From Nectonema munidae (taxonomy: Eukaryota > Nematomorpha > Nectonematoida > Nectonematidae), in the NCBI GenBank assembly GCA_030549495.1, contig JAUIRK010001059.1, forward strand, positions 372,001 through 436,000: a stretch of 64,000 bases of DNA, read 5' to 3'. A program made the position numbers and the translations under genes. Shown in pieces: positions 22,554-34,760 of the stretch. The notes under the pieces were generated by a model. That model was not told the DNA's origin and made no database searches. It saw only the letters and a program-made list of their open reading frames with translations. Position 1 is the first letter of the stretch. Each line of letters starts with the position of its first letter.

Positions 22554-24895
22554 CAATCGTAGACTTACAAGTCGTAGAATATTCAGTAAATCTCACTGCA
22601 TGACATTTGATGATGCTACGTTTGCTTAGAAAAGATAAGTTGAGAGGGGAGGAATTTTTTTATACTTTTTTGAGACATCTGTTGAGAAGAAAGTATATGC
22701 CAAATCATGGGGGAAAGAAATAGTAGTATGAATAGCATTGTTCATAGGTTTTCAAAATCTTGTTGGAGACTTATAGGTTAAAACATTAAAATAGAATTGA
22801 AATTATCTAAAATAGAATTTTAATTATCAAACGAATCAGATAGATATACGTGTAGGCATTTTTCAGAGAAGCAGCTAAATTTATTAAACCTAAGGGTTAA
22901 CTATCTGGATATACTTTGACGTTTACCCTGACATCCGTAGAAACTCTTTTCTGAATGCATAAACAATTCTGAATCAAAATGAAATACCGCAAATAATATG
23001 GATATCATTTTTAGTTATTTTGTTTGTGAAGAATGAAAATTTAAGGTTATAGTCATTACTCTCCTAAGAAAATTCTGTGATCCTATTTCCTATCATTTCT
23101 CAAATACTAGAGAGGAAAAAAGTTTTTCCACTAGAAAAAGTTAGCTACTAAACTCAAACGAGGGTTCACAGGTTGGGATAGTAAAGTTAAACTAAGAACA
23201 TTTCCCTGTAATGCAGATCATGAAAGTTGGCAGAAGAAATATCAAGTAAAGGCCTTAAAAAGTGGGAAAAAAGACTTTGCTCTTGACAAATGTCTACAAC
23301 GTTTACATTTTGAATATTTTTAAAAAGACAATTTATAAACAACTTTAAGCAAATTCAACATATTGCCACGTCTTTACTTGCCACGTTCAAAAGTAATAAA
23401 GAAGACTTTTCTACGTGTCAAATAAAAATAGAAATGAAGAACTTGATGTTGCTTCTGAACAAAAAACAATATTTTCCAAAATGGTCCAAAGAATCATGTA
23501 CCTTTATTTAAAGACTCCCTTGACTGTGTCATGGCTTGAAGGATTTTTTCTTCAAAAAATGATCTCAAAGCCACTCTAGTTCATCAGAAGCAGTAATGTT
23601 GTCAGGAATTTGAACAAGAGCCCTCAAATTTTTCGGCGGGCAGATATTTTTAGCACATAAAATTCTCTATGATTTAAAGCAAGTTTATCTTAATAGATTA
23701 CTGTAAGTGAAAGATTATATATTGCTTATATTATTTGCTAAATATAATCCAAACCATCAAGTCTTTTATTCCAGAAATATCTTTATTCTTAAATATTCGT
23801 TTTATTTAATGTTTTCGTTTTTTTATTCAAGATTCTTTTGAAAAGTTGGCAACGTTTTCACACTTCCTTAAAATTTTTGTTAATAAAACTTAGTATAAAT
23901 AATTTCATTTTCGTTTATTTTATGGCGTATAACTTAGGCAATGAAACATCTAATTCATATAAATTTAAGGTTTGTAGCAATTTTTCTTCTATCAATTTTA
24001 AACTTTCAATTCCTATTCAAAAGGGTTAGTTTTATATTCACGGCTTTATACCCGACAATTGAAGGAAGCAAGTTCTAAAAATATTTTCAAATAACTTACT
24101 ATAATAGCTGAATATTATGTGTAGTAGGCAAAAAATGAATATTATATAAGATGATTCTTTGTTTTTCTCTGTGTGATAACTTTCGTTGATAAAATTTTAA
24201 AATTAAATTTTATGCAGCAAAGTGTCTCAGTGCATAGAAATCAGTCCACATAATCAATTCCTTTGATAACAATCAGACCTGTTGTCAATTGGTGAGAGAA
24301 AAAGTCCAGTAAAATCTTTTAGCTTCTGGTAAATATTTTATCAGATAGCTGGGTTGTCGAATATTCGAATGTCGGATACAAACGAGTCTTCAAATACAAG
24401 CCTTTTGATATGGTCTTAAGAAGCCAGAGTCATTTTTAACCTTGGAACATCTGGTACAGAATCGCCCCAACCTAAGTTAAAGATCGTCATGGTGCAAAAC
24501 CTTTACTTGTTAGCATATCTATCGTTAAGGCTTTTTGTTAAGCATGCAATTGTTTCGATAATAGAACATCCAAATCTGAACGGGCAATCGTGACCATTGC
24601 TGTCGTCAATAACCGATTTTTCGGTGGCGTAATGAAACTCTTGATTCTTCGAACATGTTCATGTTTATACCATGTTCATGATATCTATAAAGTATAAATC
24701 CAAATTATTTGTTATTAGGATAATGTGAAGAATTTATCATGGCCCAACGGTTATTTAGAAAATTAGAGATGAAAGAGAAGAGTCGTTGTCTCTCTTGTCA
24801 ATCTTAATAAATGAGTAAAAAACTAATAACCGGCATAATGACGTTTGATTTCGCTTTGACTCTATCATATTTGAATGATTATCTTCTTTTTTTGA

Positions 24896-25350
24896 GCAAA
24901 AGAGTGGTTCACAAACTTTAAAAAAAATTTCGGTGTGGCGATCTCTTTATAATTTTTTAAGCTCTTGTCTCATTTAATACATTAACACAAGCTACTAAAG
25001 AAATTGACACAATAGTTTATTCAAAAATTATGTGAATAATCCAATCAACGATGCAAATGCTTTGTCTGAATCAGTGACTCCCTTTTGGCCAATGCAACTT
25101 TCATATCATCATTCCCTACCAATCTATTTCGAGATTTGGTTTTACAGTAGCATGGATAAGGCTTGCTAACACACATAAGTAGTGGCAAATCAAATCCGAA
25201 CTTTCATTGCCATCTTTTCAACATCAAAATACGACGGTCCCATCTTAATCAAAAAAACACTACAACACATTTCACGGAAAACATGTTTTCCACCTCTTCA
25301 ATCATTAATCAAATCAATAAATTGTTCTTAAATTTAGAAATTTTCTGATT
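24896..25350 (-). mobile_element. hAT transposase C-terminal remnant with terminal end
   Basis: A minus-strand piece reads CVSKPYPCYCKTKSRNRLVG then NDDMKVALAKREPLIQTK (about 25190-25050). This resembles the end of the hAT dimerisation region in ZBED5/FAM200-like transposases (a KTKxRNRL block followed by LRxALS). Further 3' on that strand the sequence reaches GAGTGGTTCACAAACTTT (plus, 24902-24919), which resembles the terminal repeat of that hAT group. The rest of the element is not readable. Confidence 0.45.
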
Positions 25351-26489
25351 CCAGATAGCTAAATGGAAATTCTAAAAGGATTTTTGATAAATTCCTGGTA
25401 TCTTTCTTGGTATGGAAAATAAAGAAAAAATTTTTGGCTAAGATATTTATTAGAAGTTGCTTCATGACCTCTAGGACATCTTAGACGAAAATACATATTT
25501 GAAAATCGATCAAAATTTTTTTCTTCTAAGAATACCATAATTTGAGGTTGATTTCAAAACCTGTAAAACATTTGTTCTCTAAATATGTCAGTAATATCGA
25601 ATTTTTAATTTAGAAAACTTGCCAAAAAATTAAATAATTATTTTATATACTTTCTTAGCAATCAATACGAAATATATACATGCGAGTTTCGCTTTGTAGA
25701 TCGTAGTTTTGAATTGTATTAACGGCATTCTTATTATATAAACTTGCATGTGTGGAAGAAAATGCAGCGAACTTTCTACAGATTTGATTGGTTAAAAAAA
25801 GTTTCATCTCTTACAAATAGAAAATGAAATGACGAAAGTAGCACTGGCCCAAAATTAGCAGGAATGTGAGTGTGTACATGTTGCGAATAAACGGAAGTGC
25901 CAAAATGAAGACTTCAAAGTGCAAATATAAATCACGCAAGAGACATAACGCCGAGATCAAAACAAGATTGAGTACTTACTAACAGGATTATCTATTATAA
26001 ACAAACTTGCTAGTAAATATCACTAAGCTACTAAGTGATATTTAAAAATCTCGTATTAGAGCAAAGGAAAAAAAGTATTTGATGACGACAGAAAAATACT
26101 TAGTTTATCCTGTTTACACTGAAAGCCTGAGAAGTACAACAAGAATTTCCTAAATCCAACATTTATACGAGCGTACCTACCAATAAATATGAGTATTTTT
26201 CCATTAATTAAATGTTCTTTTTCATAAGAATGGATAGACCAAAAAAGTCTTTCATGCTTATGGCAAGAAGATGAAACACTATTTTCAAGTTTAAAAGAAA
26301 ACATCGCATGAAAACTATACCTGAAAAGAGACATAAAAAATGGTGAGCATTAAAGTTTTGTGCAGACATCCAAATACATTTTGTGCGGGGCACTCAGTTT
26401 GCGGCCATTGAAAATTATTTTCTTATCTCAATTAACATTGATATAAAGTGTACGTTGTATATTTATGCAGATTTTTCAAAAAAAACGTC

Positions 26490-27090
26490 CTCTGAAGCAA
26501 CGTTGCGAAGTCGGAGTTTTAGGGAGTCGGAGGTTTTAGCTGGGGGTTGGAGTCGGATTCCTAAAAGTACTAGGAGTTGGAGTCGGAATTTTTTTCCGAA
26601 TCTGATTCCTTAAGTCCAATAAAATTATTATTTTAACTTACCGATTGGTAAAAGATGAGTTACAAGACTTTAGCATTCAGAAAGACAATCTATTATGATT
26701 TAACATTGTAACAGATCAAGCATCCAACATGTTGAGTATGGTGAAACAACTTAATGAAAGGATAAGAGGAGAGTCAAGTTTTACAGAAGAATGTGCAGCA
26801 TAGAATTGGGGAAGAACACCCTGTTATTAGTCACAGTAGTCAACCAATTGAAATAGAGAAGCGAGTGGATTTCATTTTTTGAAGGGTTTTAGGAAGTACG
26901 AAGTAGCATAGAGGAGTTTGCTGAGCGCATTTCAGAAATTGAACATCAGCGTTCATTACAGCATACGTCACTGTATTTCGTTGTGACCGAAAAGGGGTAA
27001 ACGTGGAACAACAGCAGCTATGAACTGTGCGCAGGTCTCGTAGTCGTAGGAATTCTAGGAGTCAGAGTCGGACATCATATCATCCAACTA
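26490..27090 (+). mobile_element. hAT remnant flanked by AGTCGGAGT-rich ends
   Basis: The left part (26505-26600) and right part (27033-27072) contain imperfect repeats of AGTCGGAGTTTT-like and GGAGTCGGA words. Between them the plus strand gives FNIVTDQASNMLSMVKQLNE (about 26697-26760). This matches the hAT catalytic segment around its second Asp (TDxASNM). Stops follow. Together this looks like an internally deleted hAT copy with GGAGTCGGA-rich termini. Confidence 0.5.
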
Positions 27091-27119
27091 CACAACCCAG
27101 GCCCAAAGATTACTTCAAA

Positions 27120-27960
27120 AAACGTGCCTTACTAATTTGAGAATTAAAAAATGCATACTTCCATGTGACCAAGTGTGGCGTTAGACGTTTGATTTGATAT
27201 TAATGAAATTAATTCTATCAGATCTCACATCATCTATGCACTTTCTTTCATACATAAAATTTCATTTACAACACTTAATCCATTTTCTACTATGCACTCT
27301 GGGAAAAAGATTGAATACAAACTTTTTTTGTATTTTAAATTTGTACTTGTTTTGCTAACTTTTTACCGCACCCTTAAAAATTTCTAAAAACTACTTGGGC
27401 TATATCGAAATATGGTTCTGGAAACGAATGATGTAGGGTTAGGATTTAGTGTTAAGTGATGGCGAACCTTTATCGGGATGCGTGCCTCAAATCCTTACAA
27501 AAATTACTTCATTTATTCCAACATTTCAGGATTTTTTTAAACATGAGGGCTAACTTACCATCAAAAAAGACGTCTATGATAACTCTGTTATTTTTATTAG
27601 CAAAAATTTCAAGAAAAACATTTTAGTAAATCAATGAGATTTCTGTTGTAAACATTGAGATAACTTCTTAATTGATGTCCCATATTCGGCTAAGTTGAAT
27701 GCAACACATTCATTTTTTACTAATTTGATAGAATTCAAGATTGGAAATTATTCTCCACAAGTGTAGGGTGATAGAAAAAAATTAATGGCTATTCCAGGTG
27801 CTTTCATTGATCTAAAATAATTTGGTGAGGACTTCCACAATTTAGAAATTGATGTTCATAGCCAAAACATGCTTTCCATCTTCATCGGTTTTCATTTATA
27901 CCAACGGTGAAAAACTTTTTCGTGAAATGATCGCATCTAAAAATTCCAAAGGAGATTTCC
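27120..27960. other. No gene recognised; possible hAT end at 27455
   Basis: AT-rich. AGTGATGGCGAACCTTTATC at 27455-27474 looks like a hAT-type element end, but no partner end was found before the homopolymer tract that follows. Confidence 0.3.
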
Positions 27961-27964
27961 CATT

Positions 27965-28305
27965 GGCAAAAAAAAAAAAAAAATTTTTTAAAAAAGAAAG
28001 AAAGGTTTTAAAAAAAAACTTTTTTTGTGTGATTTTGTAAATTTTTTTGGTGGTTTTTTTTGTTGTTTTTAAAAAAAATTTTTTGGGTGGTGGGTAATTT
28101 TTTTGTGGGGGTATTTCTGGTTTTGGGGAAGAATTTTTTTTTTTTTAGAACAAGAAGGAAGCTCGTTCTCTTTTTTTTTTTCCCCCCCCCCCCCCTTTGA
28201 AAAGGGTTAATTTTTTTTTTTTTTTTTTTTTTTTTTATTTTTGGGGAAGAAGAAAAAGATATTTTTAAAAAAAAATATTTTTATAAAAAAAAAAAAAAAA
28301 ATAAA

Positions 28306-28345
<40 letters not shown>

Positions 28346-28375
28346 GAAAGGGGAAAAGGGGGGGGGAAAACCCCA
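27965..28375. other. Homopolymer-run tract, probable sequence artefact
   Basis: About 400 bases made almost wholly of long A, T, C and G runs (for example A runs near 28312-28342, T runs near 28210-28236, a C run near 28183-28195), with short interruptions. Ordinary sequence resumes abruptly on both sides. Natural low-complexity DNA rarely mixes long runs of all four bases like this. A low-quality consensus over a hard-to-read locus is the likeliest reason. The ORF overlapping it (27849-28040) should not be trusted. Confidence 0.7.
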
Positions 28376-28969
28376 CGTAAGACAAAATCCCCCTGGACAA
28401 AATCAAGTGTGCTAACCTACCAAGAAAAGACGAATTTAGATGATCTTAGAGGTATTGCATTCAACTTAGGCTTTTAAAACACATGCTTAGTCTGTAAATA
28501 AATATTTTAGCATTTAAAAATTAAATCAAATATATTTTATAAAGTTGTCGTAAGGGAGATTTTGTCTCAGAGGGAGGTGTAAAGTCTAAGCACAAATGGT
28601 GGCCAGAAAAAACAAAAAAACTTTCTGAAAAAAATTAAAGAAAGAGTTATTTAGTTAGATCGTTAGTGAATTAGTTAGCTAGATGATTCAAATTGCCCAG
28701 TTTCCGCGAGCTATGTAGTCAACTGAGAAACCTAGTTTCCTGAAACCGAATTTTCCTTTTTTTCTACGAAAATCTGTCCATTTTTTTGTATATAGTTAAA
28801 CGTATAAAAGTATATATAAATATTACTAACTAAGAAAGTAATTAACCAATTAATTTATTGACAGACTAATTAACTAACTTTATAGTAGGTTAGATGTTAG
28901 CAATATTATAAAAGATAGATTAGATTGGGCTTTTTTTGACTAACAAATGAAATATACTACTGCTTTGAT

Positions 28970-29400
28970 ACAAAACGCCCGATACCAAAATATATTATTA
29001 TAGATGTTCAATTCAATAGTTGTATGCTTTAGTTTGATGTTTTGGTTTTCAGACGTTTTAATTTTCAAACGTTTGATTTTCGGACGTTTTGACCATGCAT
29101 CGTGCCATAGGTAGCTTAAAATTAGCCGCTATTTTTTCAATAAGTTAGATTGTGCGCTTGCTGGTCACATCTAACCCTAAAAATAAGAGAATGACACTTT
29201 TTACTTGTGGGTACGAATTTATATAAAAACTTGGAAAAAAGTTTTAAAGAGTAGTCTAGAAAAACTTATAATCATGTATCAAAAATCTTATAAATTATTA
29301 AAAAGTATTCATTTTTAAAAATTTCATATTTTCTATTTGTATTCTTTTTTGGAAGTTTTGTTTTTGGGTGGTTTATTTTGGGCGTTTTGACCTGACACCT
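28970..29400. repeat. Inverted AAAACGCCC-type repeat with short tandem motif
   Basis: The left side has GATACAAAACGCCCGATACC (about 28967-28986). The right side has TTTTGGGCGTTTTGACCTGA (about 29374-29393), its inverse over the AAAACGCCC core. Inside, about 29039-29093, three imperfect 15-16 base units follow one another: TTTTCAGACGTTTTAA, TTTTCAAACGTTTGA, TTTTCGGACGTTTTGA. It may be a small non-autonomous element with subterminal motif copies. Superfamily not assigned. Confidence 0.4.
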
Positions 29401-29875
29401 TTGATACACAACCTTCGATGTATGTCAAGTTGAACTTCTGTCGTCGTATACACATTTTTACGTTTCTACATTTACTAGAATCTTTCAACGTTCTCTCGTA
29501 AAACAGATTCCATAATTTACACAAAAATGACCCCCATTATTAATATTTTAATAATTTATTAAAAAAACTCATATTGGTTGCATTATTGCACAAATAGTGA
29601 GCATGCATAAATTAGATTCCAAGGTTTACGCCGTCTGGAAAAGTACAAAAGCAGCTTGATTGCAAATTTGATTGGAAGTGTAGTCACTGCTCCATTGTTG
29701 TGAAAAGTGGATAAATGTATAAAATAATTAATTTAATTTTAAGTAGAGTTTCACGAAAAAATATGATCTTCTCGTGATCCCTGCTTTGATTTGACTTGAC
29801 CAATTTTATATATTCGAAAACAATTGTAGCATTTTTTTAATTCAAGATTGGTGGATGACGTTTGGTACCCAAGAG

Positions 29876-30376
29876 AAGAGGCCGTATCAAGGGGGAAGGC
29901 AGTGGGGGCAATTGCCCCGGAGCGCCACACCTAGGGGGCGCTATTTCATTGCCCACTCAACAACCTTAGGGGTGGGGCTTGAAGATGTAAAAAATTCCCC
30001 TTCCAAGATTTCCACCAAGACAACTGAGGAAACTTCAAGAAGAGTAATGTAGCTGGGATAAACTCCCAGGTTCTATGTTGCCCTAGCAGCAAGGACGCAT
30101 TGAGAAAGAAGTTCTCGATTGTGTTGATTTTGACGAAGTCATCGATAATTTTGCTGCTGCTAAAAGACGAAAAATGAAGATCTGATGGAGACTGTCTTCG
30201 ACTCAGTCAGTATATATATCTGAATTATGTGGCTTAATAAAAATGTGAGCACTCTTTTTCTAAATCACTTTTTAAGCCAGAATGGGGTGGGATGAGTGAG
30301 AAAAGAAAGAGCAAGGGGTGAGGGGCTCCATTCAGGAGCTTTGCCCTGGGCGCCACGATCCCTTGATACGGCCCTG
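29876..30376 (+). mobile_element. Non-autonomous hAT element with 8-bp target duplication
   Basis: An exact 8-base direct repeat CCCAAGAG flanks the element (29868-29875 and 30377-30384). Its ends are inverted: AGGCCGTATCAAGGG on the left and CCCTTGATACGGCCCTG on the right. Near 30120-30180 the plus strand reads DFDEVIDNFAAAKRRKMKI and then a stop, much like the C-terminus of hAT transposases, so the element is an internally deleted derivative of an autonomous hAT. The 8-bp duplication supports the hAT superfamily. The intact TSD suggests moderate age. Confidence 0.85.
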
Positions 30377-30501
30377 CCCAAGAGACTTTATAGACAGTTT
30401 GGACCTTTTGTACGCAGAATTTTATGTAAATCTTGAGTACGAAATGTTTAAAGTGGTTGTACAAAATTGCTAAGTCGTAAAAACCTTAAACAAAAAATTA
30501 C

Positions 30502-30734
30502 CTTTTCTTCACAATCTTTACTTTCATTTGTCTTGGGAATGCTCGATTTGTTTTCTTTCAAGTCAAAATAAGGTTCTAGATTTTTTGTATTGTGTTCAGA
30601 AGTACAGGAGTGAATCATTAGAGAGTTGTGTAATTCGTGAGAGTGCCAATTTGAAGAAAAATATGAAGAGAAGTAAGGAAGGCTTTGAATAATTGAGTTG
30701 TGCTTATTTTTTGAAAAAATGCATCTTTTCAGTT
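30502..30734 (-). CDS. Candidate upstream exon of the unrecognised minus-strand gene
   Basis: An open frame from a possible acceptor (TAACTTCCTAG before 30734) to a donor GTAATTTTTT after 30502. It contains SIIQSLPYFSSYFSSNWHSH, LHNSLMIHSCTSEHNTKNLE and ENKSSIPKTNESKDCEEK. It is Ser/Asn-rich and polar, close in flavour to the exons at 16-13 kb. The donor is in phase 0 and the acceptor of the exon at 16351 is also in phase 0, so joining them keeps the frame. That is suggestive, not proof, as one join in three would fit by chance. A further exon-like piece (MFDSNHAYLCQSIKTNVIND before GTAAGC, about 30929-30870) lies just upstream, but its phase fits only if another acceptor is used. Confidence 0.4.
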
Positions 30735-31036
30735 CTAGGAAGTTAGAGTGTCAAAGGACAAAGGGAAAGAATGAGTTGCTCTTAAATTGTTCGTCTTTGA
30801 GAGATGATCAGTTTGGATAATGATGAAACAAAGTGTTTTCCATGAAATGTAAAGTATTTTGCTTACATCATTTATTACATTCGTTTTGATTGACTGACAA
30901 AGATAGGCGTGGTTACTATCAAACATCTCCACGACGTTGAGAAGAGCAAACGTGTGAAACTACTTATGCTACTACCGTTGTTCAGTTCTAGACAATTGAT
31001 TGATAGTTAGGGATGACAATGATTGTATTATTGGTG

Positions 31037-31310
31037 TTAAGTTGTCAGAGTTATTGATGGCCTCAATGATGGAGGATGGCAAGTGAGGACAAAAATAAGA
31101 ACGTCAGCATTGTGCTCGCAGACGCATATAAATTTACACAATATATATATGATAATGATGAAGTGCATAAGGATGATGATGTTCAGGTTGATGTGACCTG
31201 CTACTTGCTGACTTCGTGATGATGAAGTGGACGATGATGAATGTTGTTGTGATGGTGTGATGGCGTGGATGGTTAGAGGGATCAAGTTGATGATTCTGAT
31301 CATTAATTAT
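31037..31310. repeat. GAT-rich imperfect trinucleotide tract
   Basis: Imperfect GATGAT/ATGATG repeats on the plus strand mixed with unique sequence; the reverse-complement counterpart of the tract at 19019-19300. The minus-strand ORF over it (31303-31037) is compositionally driven by the repeat. Short, moderately GC-richer context could also be a 5' UTR of the minus-strand gene, but no promoter element is visible. Confidence 0.4.
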
Positions 31311-32640
31311 TTATTTTTTAATTGCTTTTGTATTTGAAATAAACGTAAGCTATAATTTCCCGTACTACATTTAGTATTTATACTTTCGCCATTAGTAGCG
31401 TTTAGTAGCTGTAAAGTTTAACAAAAGAGTGGAAGCCAGTCTTTCGAACACTTTAAACGATGTCCTAAAAATTGATCTCATAAATAAATAATCGTACATA
31501 GATTTGGGTAGTAATTAGGCCCCTGCGTTGAATCTCCATAGTTACGAATTTTGACAACACATTTTTTGAGAAATTGCAAGCTACTTTAGTAACCGTGTGA
31601 ATGTAACTAATATACAATATACTAATATTATCAAAATATTTTACACATTTTATTAGGGAAGAAATTTGAAAACGTATGTAAAATAAATGATTAAAATTAT
31701 ATTACAAAGTCTTTTCTTCTTTCTTTTTGCTTTGATAATCGATCAATGACTTCATCAATTTTGATTTCTATTTTAGGGTGGACTCCAACCTTAATTTTTC
31801 TTGAATAGATTGCTGGTGGGAGGGGGGTATGCATCCCCATCTCGGTCCATCCCTGGATACGACTGCTTGCAATTTTGTATGTTTGTGTTGTTTTGCGTAA
31901 TAAATAGGGTGAATATGATCATATTAGAATGCGTATCATGTCAAAAAATGTTTTAGGGAAATTTCTTGTAGGGTGCAAGTCACGTTTGTAAAAGCTTGAT
32001 GTAAATTGCCTCCATTTTTTCGGAATTAGTTATGCGCACAGTTCAAATCGTTCAGATATCTTCTATCAGCTTTTTTTAATTTTTTTATATACCTTTTATT
32101 TTTCTCACCTTTATACGGTGCTGATAAAATACATTTCATTTTTCAGGTCCAAATGTCTTCTCTTTTAGAACAATTTCGTCTTTAAATGGAAGAGAGATTG
32201 GATTCTCTGATGTGCGAGGACTAAGCGCATTAGTCAATGATGGCTTACGCTACTCCACTTTTTCATACAGTAAAATCGGATGGGAATAAAAATACATTTT
32301 CAAAAGTGTATCGAAATTTTGAAGAAAAAATTTTACCGAGTATAACCGAATCAAAAATGATGTTTTATGTTTTCTATACCTTGTGAATAAATACCTACAT
32401 ATGTTTTTTATTTTTTATATATTACTCATTTAAAGAGACGATTTAAGTAGGTTAATTTGAAATAATAAATGTTCTTAATTAAATTCAAAGCTTCAAATTC
32501 AATATATACTTTTAAATTACAAATTCATGTAAAATTAGGTAAATTTATCACTTAAAACGTAATTGAGAACAGAATAATTCATAATTTCACATGCAGAAAC
32601 CATTTGTGCTATCACAAAACCTTATTGTCTCAAATATGTT
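31311..32640. other. No gene recognised; solo MITE end at about 31830
   Basis: AT-rich. At 31818-31865, GAGGGGGGTATGCATCCCC followed by CCATCCCTGGATACGACTG looks like the right end of a hAT-type MITE (compare ends at 22553 and 51357), but the left end was not found. Confidence 0.3.
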
Positions 32641-32644
32641 ATCA

Positions 32645-34760
32645 CTAGGGCAAACAAAAAATTGACTTTATTAAAAGAAAATATTGACTTTTAAATCTAA
32701 AAAAATTGACTTTTAAAAATAAAAATAATATTAAATTTTAAGCATAAAATAAAAACAAAATTATTTACAATTATAAAAAAAATCATGTAATTAAAAATAT
32801 TGTCTGGATTAAAATTTCGATCTTTTTCTAATAACTTTCTGAGTTTTGAGAAGGATCTTTCAACTTCGCAACTAGAAGTTGGACAATTTTGTAGAAGTAA
32901 ATAGGTATCAGGTGATATACTTGAATTTTTCATTTCCATAATATCAGTTATTTGATTTTGTTCCATTCTACTTTTTATATATGGGATCAATTTGCATTCA
33001 TCATTGTTAAAATGAAGTAAACTTAAAACTTTGGTAGCGTCACATTAAAAGTTCTTTTTTTGCGATTGATCTATTAGCTCAATTATATTTTGAGCAATCC
33101 AATTGAAATTTTATTTCAATTTAAATACCATTTTCACCATCAAAATTTTCCATAATTTTTTTTATTTCAGGAAGATTTTTACTATAGTAAAGAGTTGCTT
33201 CCAACCAACTACCCCATCTTGTAATTATAGGAACTGGTGGGTAACCAATTTCAGAGAAAAAGTCTTGTTTTATTCTTTATCGTGAGAGCTTTAAAACTTG
33301 AAATTAATGCATCCACTTCAGGATAGAAAGTTTTAATTTTTAGAGCACAGTTGTGCAATAAGTGGGAAATTCATGTAACGTAAAAAAAGTTAGGAAACAT
33401 AACTTTTAAATTCTTAGCTGCGGCAGTATTGTATCTAGCAGCATCTGTTATCAAAAGCAAAAAGTGTTTTCTATCTATGTGAAACTCTTTCAACGTATCG
33501 TCGAAAAAATAAGTCAACGTTTGTGAATTTATATGTGCTTCAAAAGGAGCAATTTTGATCAAGTAAGTTTTTTGAGGTTCTACCAATGTTCCAGCAATAA
33601 CATTTAAGAATACACAATTCGTAATAATGGTTTCATCAACTATCAGAAACACGTCTTGAATTTTTCTAAAACTTTTAATTTTTTGAAGTTTCTCATCTGC
33701 TAATTTCGAAACCAGGTTTCTCCATGTTGTAACAGAAGGAACTTGTCTTCCGAGATTTTGAAAAAGTGAAACAATGCTCGAATGGCAAAGTTTGTGCAAT
33801 GGAATATTAGCTTCTAGGAAAGCGGTAATCAATTTCTTTTTGAAGTCATCGGAAGTAGTATCAGTGGAAAACTTTTCAATCCTGCTGTTGGCATAACTAT
33901 CTTTAAGATGTTTTTCGTGTTTTTGGATTTTTCTGTGACTTTCAATAAAAAAAGTTTCATCGTGTTTTACTTCTACCAAACATAACTTGCAAAAAAGTTT
34001 GTCTTTGCTTTGTGATAGTGAAAACTCATTTGGATATTTTTGAGTGATATTTTCATAGAATTACTTCTAGAGCTTTTAGGCATAATTGTATAATTTTTTA
34101 AAACTAAAAAAAATAAAGTTCACACAAAACTTGTTTATAAAACGAGAATAAATAAAAAAGAGAAGTTGTTTAATCTTTCTTAAGAAGGATTTAACTAGGT
34201 ACTTATAGGCAAAATTATTTAATTCTAAGGTATGAAAAAATTCTGCTACAACAGTCTTATCTACGAAGCAAATGTGAGTAAGTGTATGTATGCAGTTCAT
34301 ACAATGAACATTTTAGAGTAACTGTTTTAATTGCTAACACATGAAGACTTATTTTCTTAAAAGATGTATATAATCTACTATCTACATATAAATCAATAAG
34401 CTGATATTGTGTATAAGTGTATGAATGTTTCACAATTGAAAACAGAGGAATATCATGAATATTTACATTACATGATTTTTACATTTACTCGGGTTTATTC
34501 TAATTATTTTTTAATAAAACTATATTTTTTGTTACTTTGAATAAAATAATAATCAAAAAGCAAAACCTACCTAAAAATTGACTTATTGATTTTTTAAAAA
34601 AAATTGACTTTTATTGACTTTTAAAATAAAATTGACTTTCATTGACATAAAAAATAACCTTAAATTAGTCATTTTTTATTAAAAAAACAAAAAAAATGCT
34701 TTCATAAAATGTATTTTTATTTATAACAAAACTTGACTTTATTGACTTTTGATTGCCCCG
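32645..34760 (-). mobile_element. hAT element, CGGBP1-like transposase, degraded
   Basis: On the minus strand, a 202-codon ORF (33979-33371) carries HKLCHSSIVSLFQNLGRQVP, VFLIVDETIITNCVFLNVIA and HFLLLITDAARYNTAAAKNL. These correspond to the catalytic core of hAT transposases related to CGG triplet repeat-binding protein 1. A downstream ORF (32990-32697) has QNCPTSSCEVERSFSKLRKL, the hAT dimerisation domain. The two are separated by stops, so the protein is broken, and the N-terminal BED finger is eroded. The ends carry TAGGGCAA (32646) and TTGCCCCGG (34753), inverted. Several direct TTGACTTT(T/A) words lie inside both ends (32661-32715 and 34577-34751) and look like transposase-binding subterminal repeats. 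The 8-bp duplication is not clear. Confidence 0.75.

Larger units (their letters stand above)
16352..30501 (-). other. Putative very long intron or intergenic stretch with scattered repeats
   Basis: If the exon at 30734-30502 joins the exon at 16351-15980 (phase 0 donor to phase 0 acceptor), everything between is one 14-kb intron. It holds MITEs, hAT remnants, an ATC-rich tract and a homopolymer artefact, each listed separately. Stretches 16360-17490, 19400-22090 and 22554-24895 show nothing further that I can support. A weak minus-strand frame near 23640-23520 reads RALVQIPDNITASDELEWL before it breaks, and was not identified. Confidence 0.35.

Noticed and set aside
27849-28040. ORF with Lys/Phe-rich end
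   Set aside because: Runs into the homopolymer artefact, which creates the poly-Lys stretch.
30870-30929. Exon MFDSNHAYLCQSIKTNVIND followed by GTAAGC
   Set aside because: Its phase does not fit the best acceptor at 30734, so it is mentioned only as a possibility and not listed as an exon.
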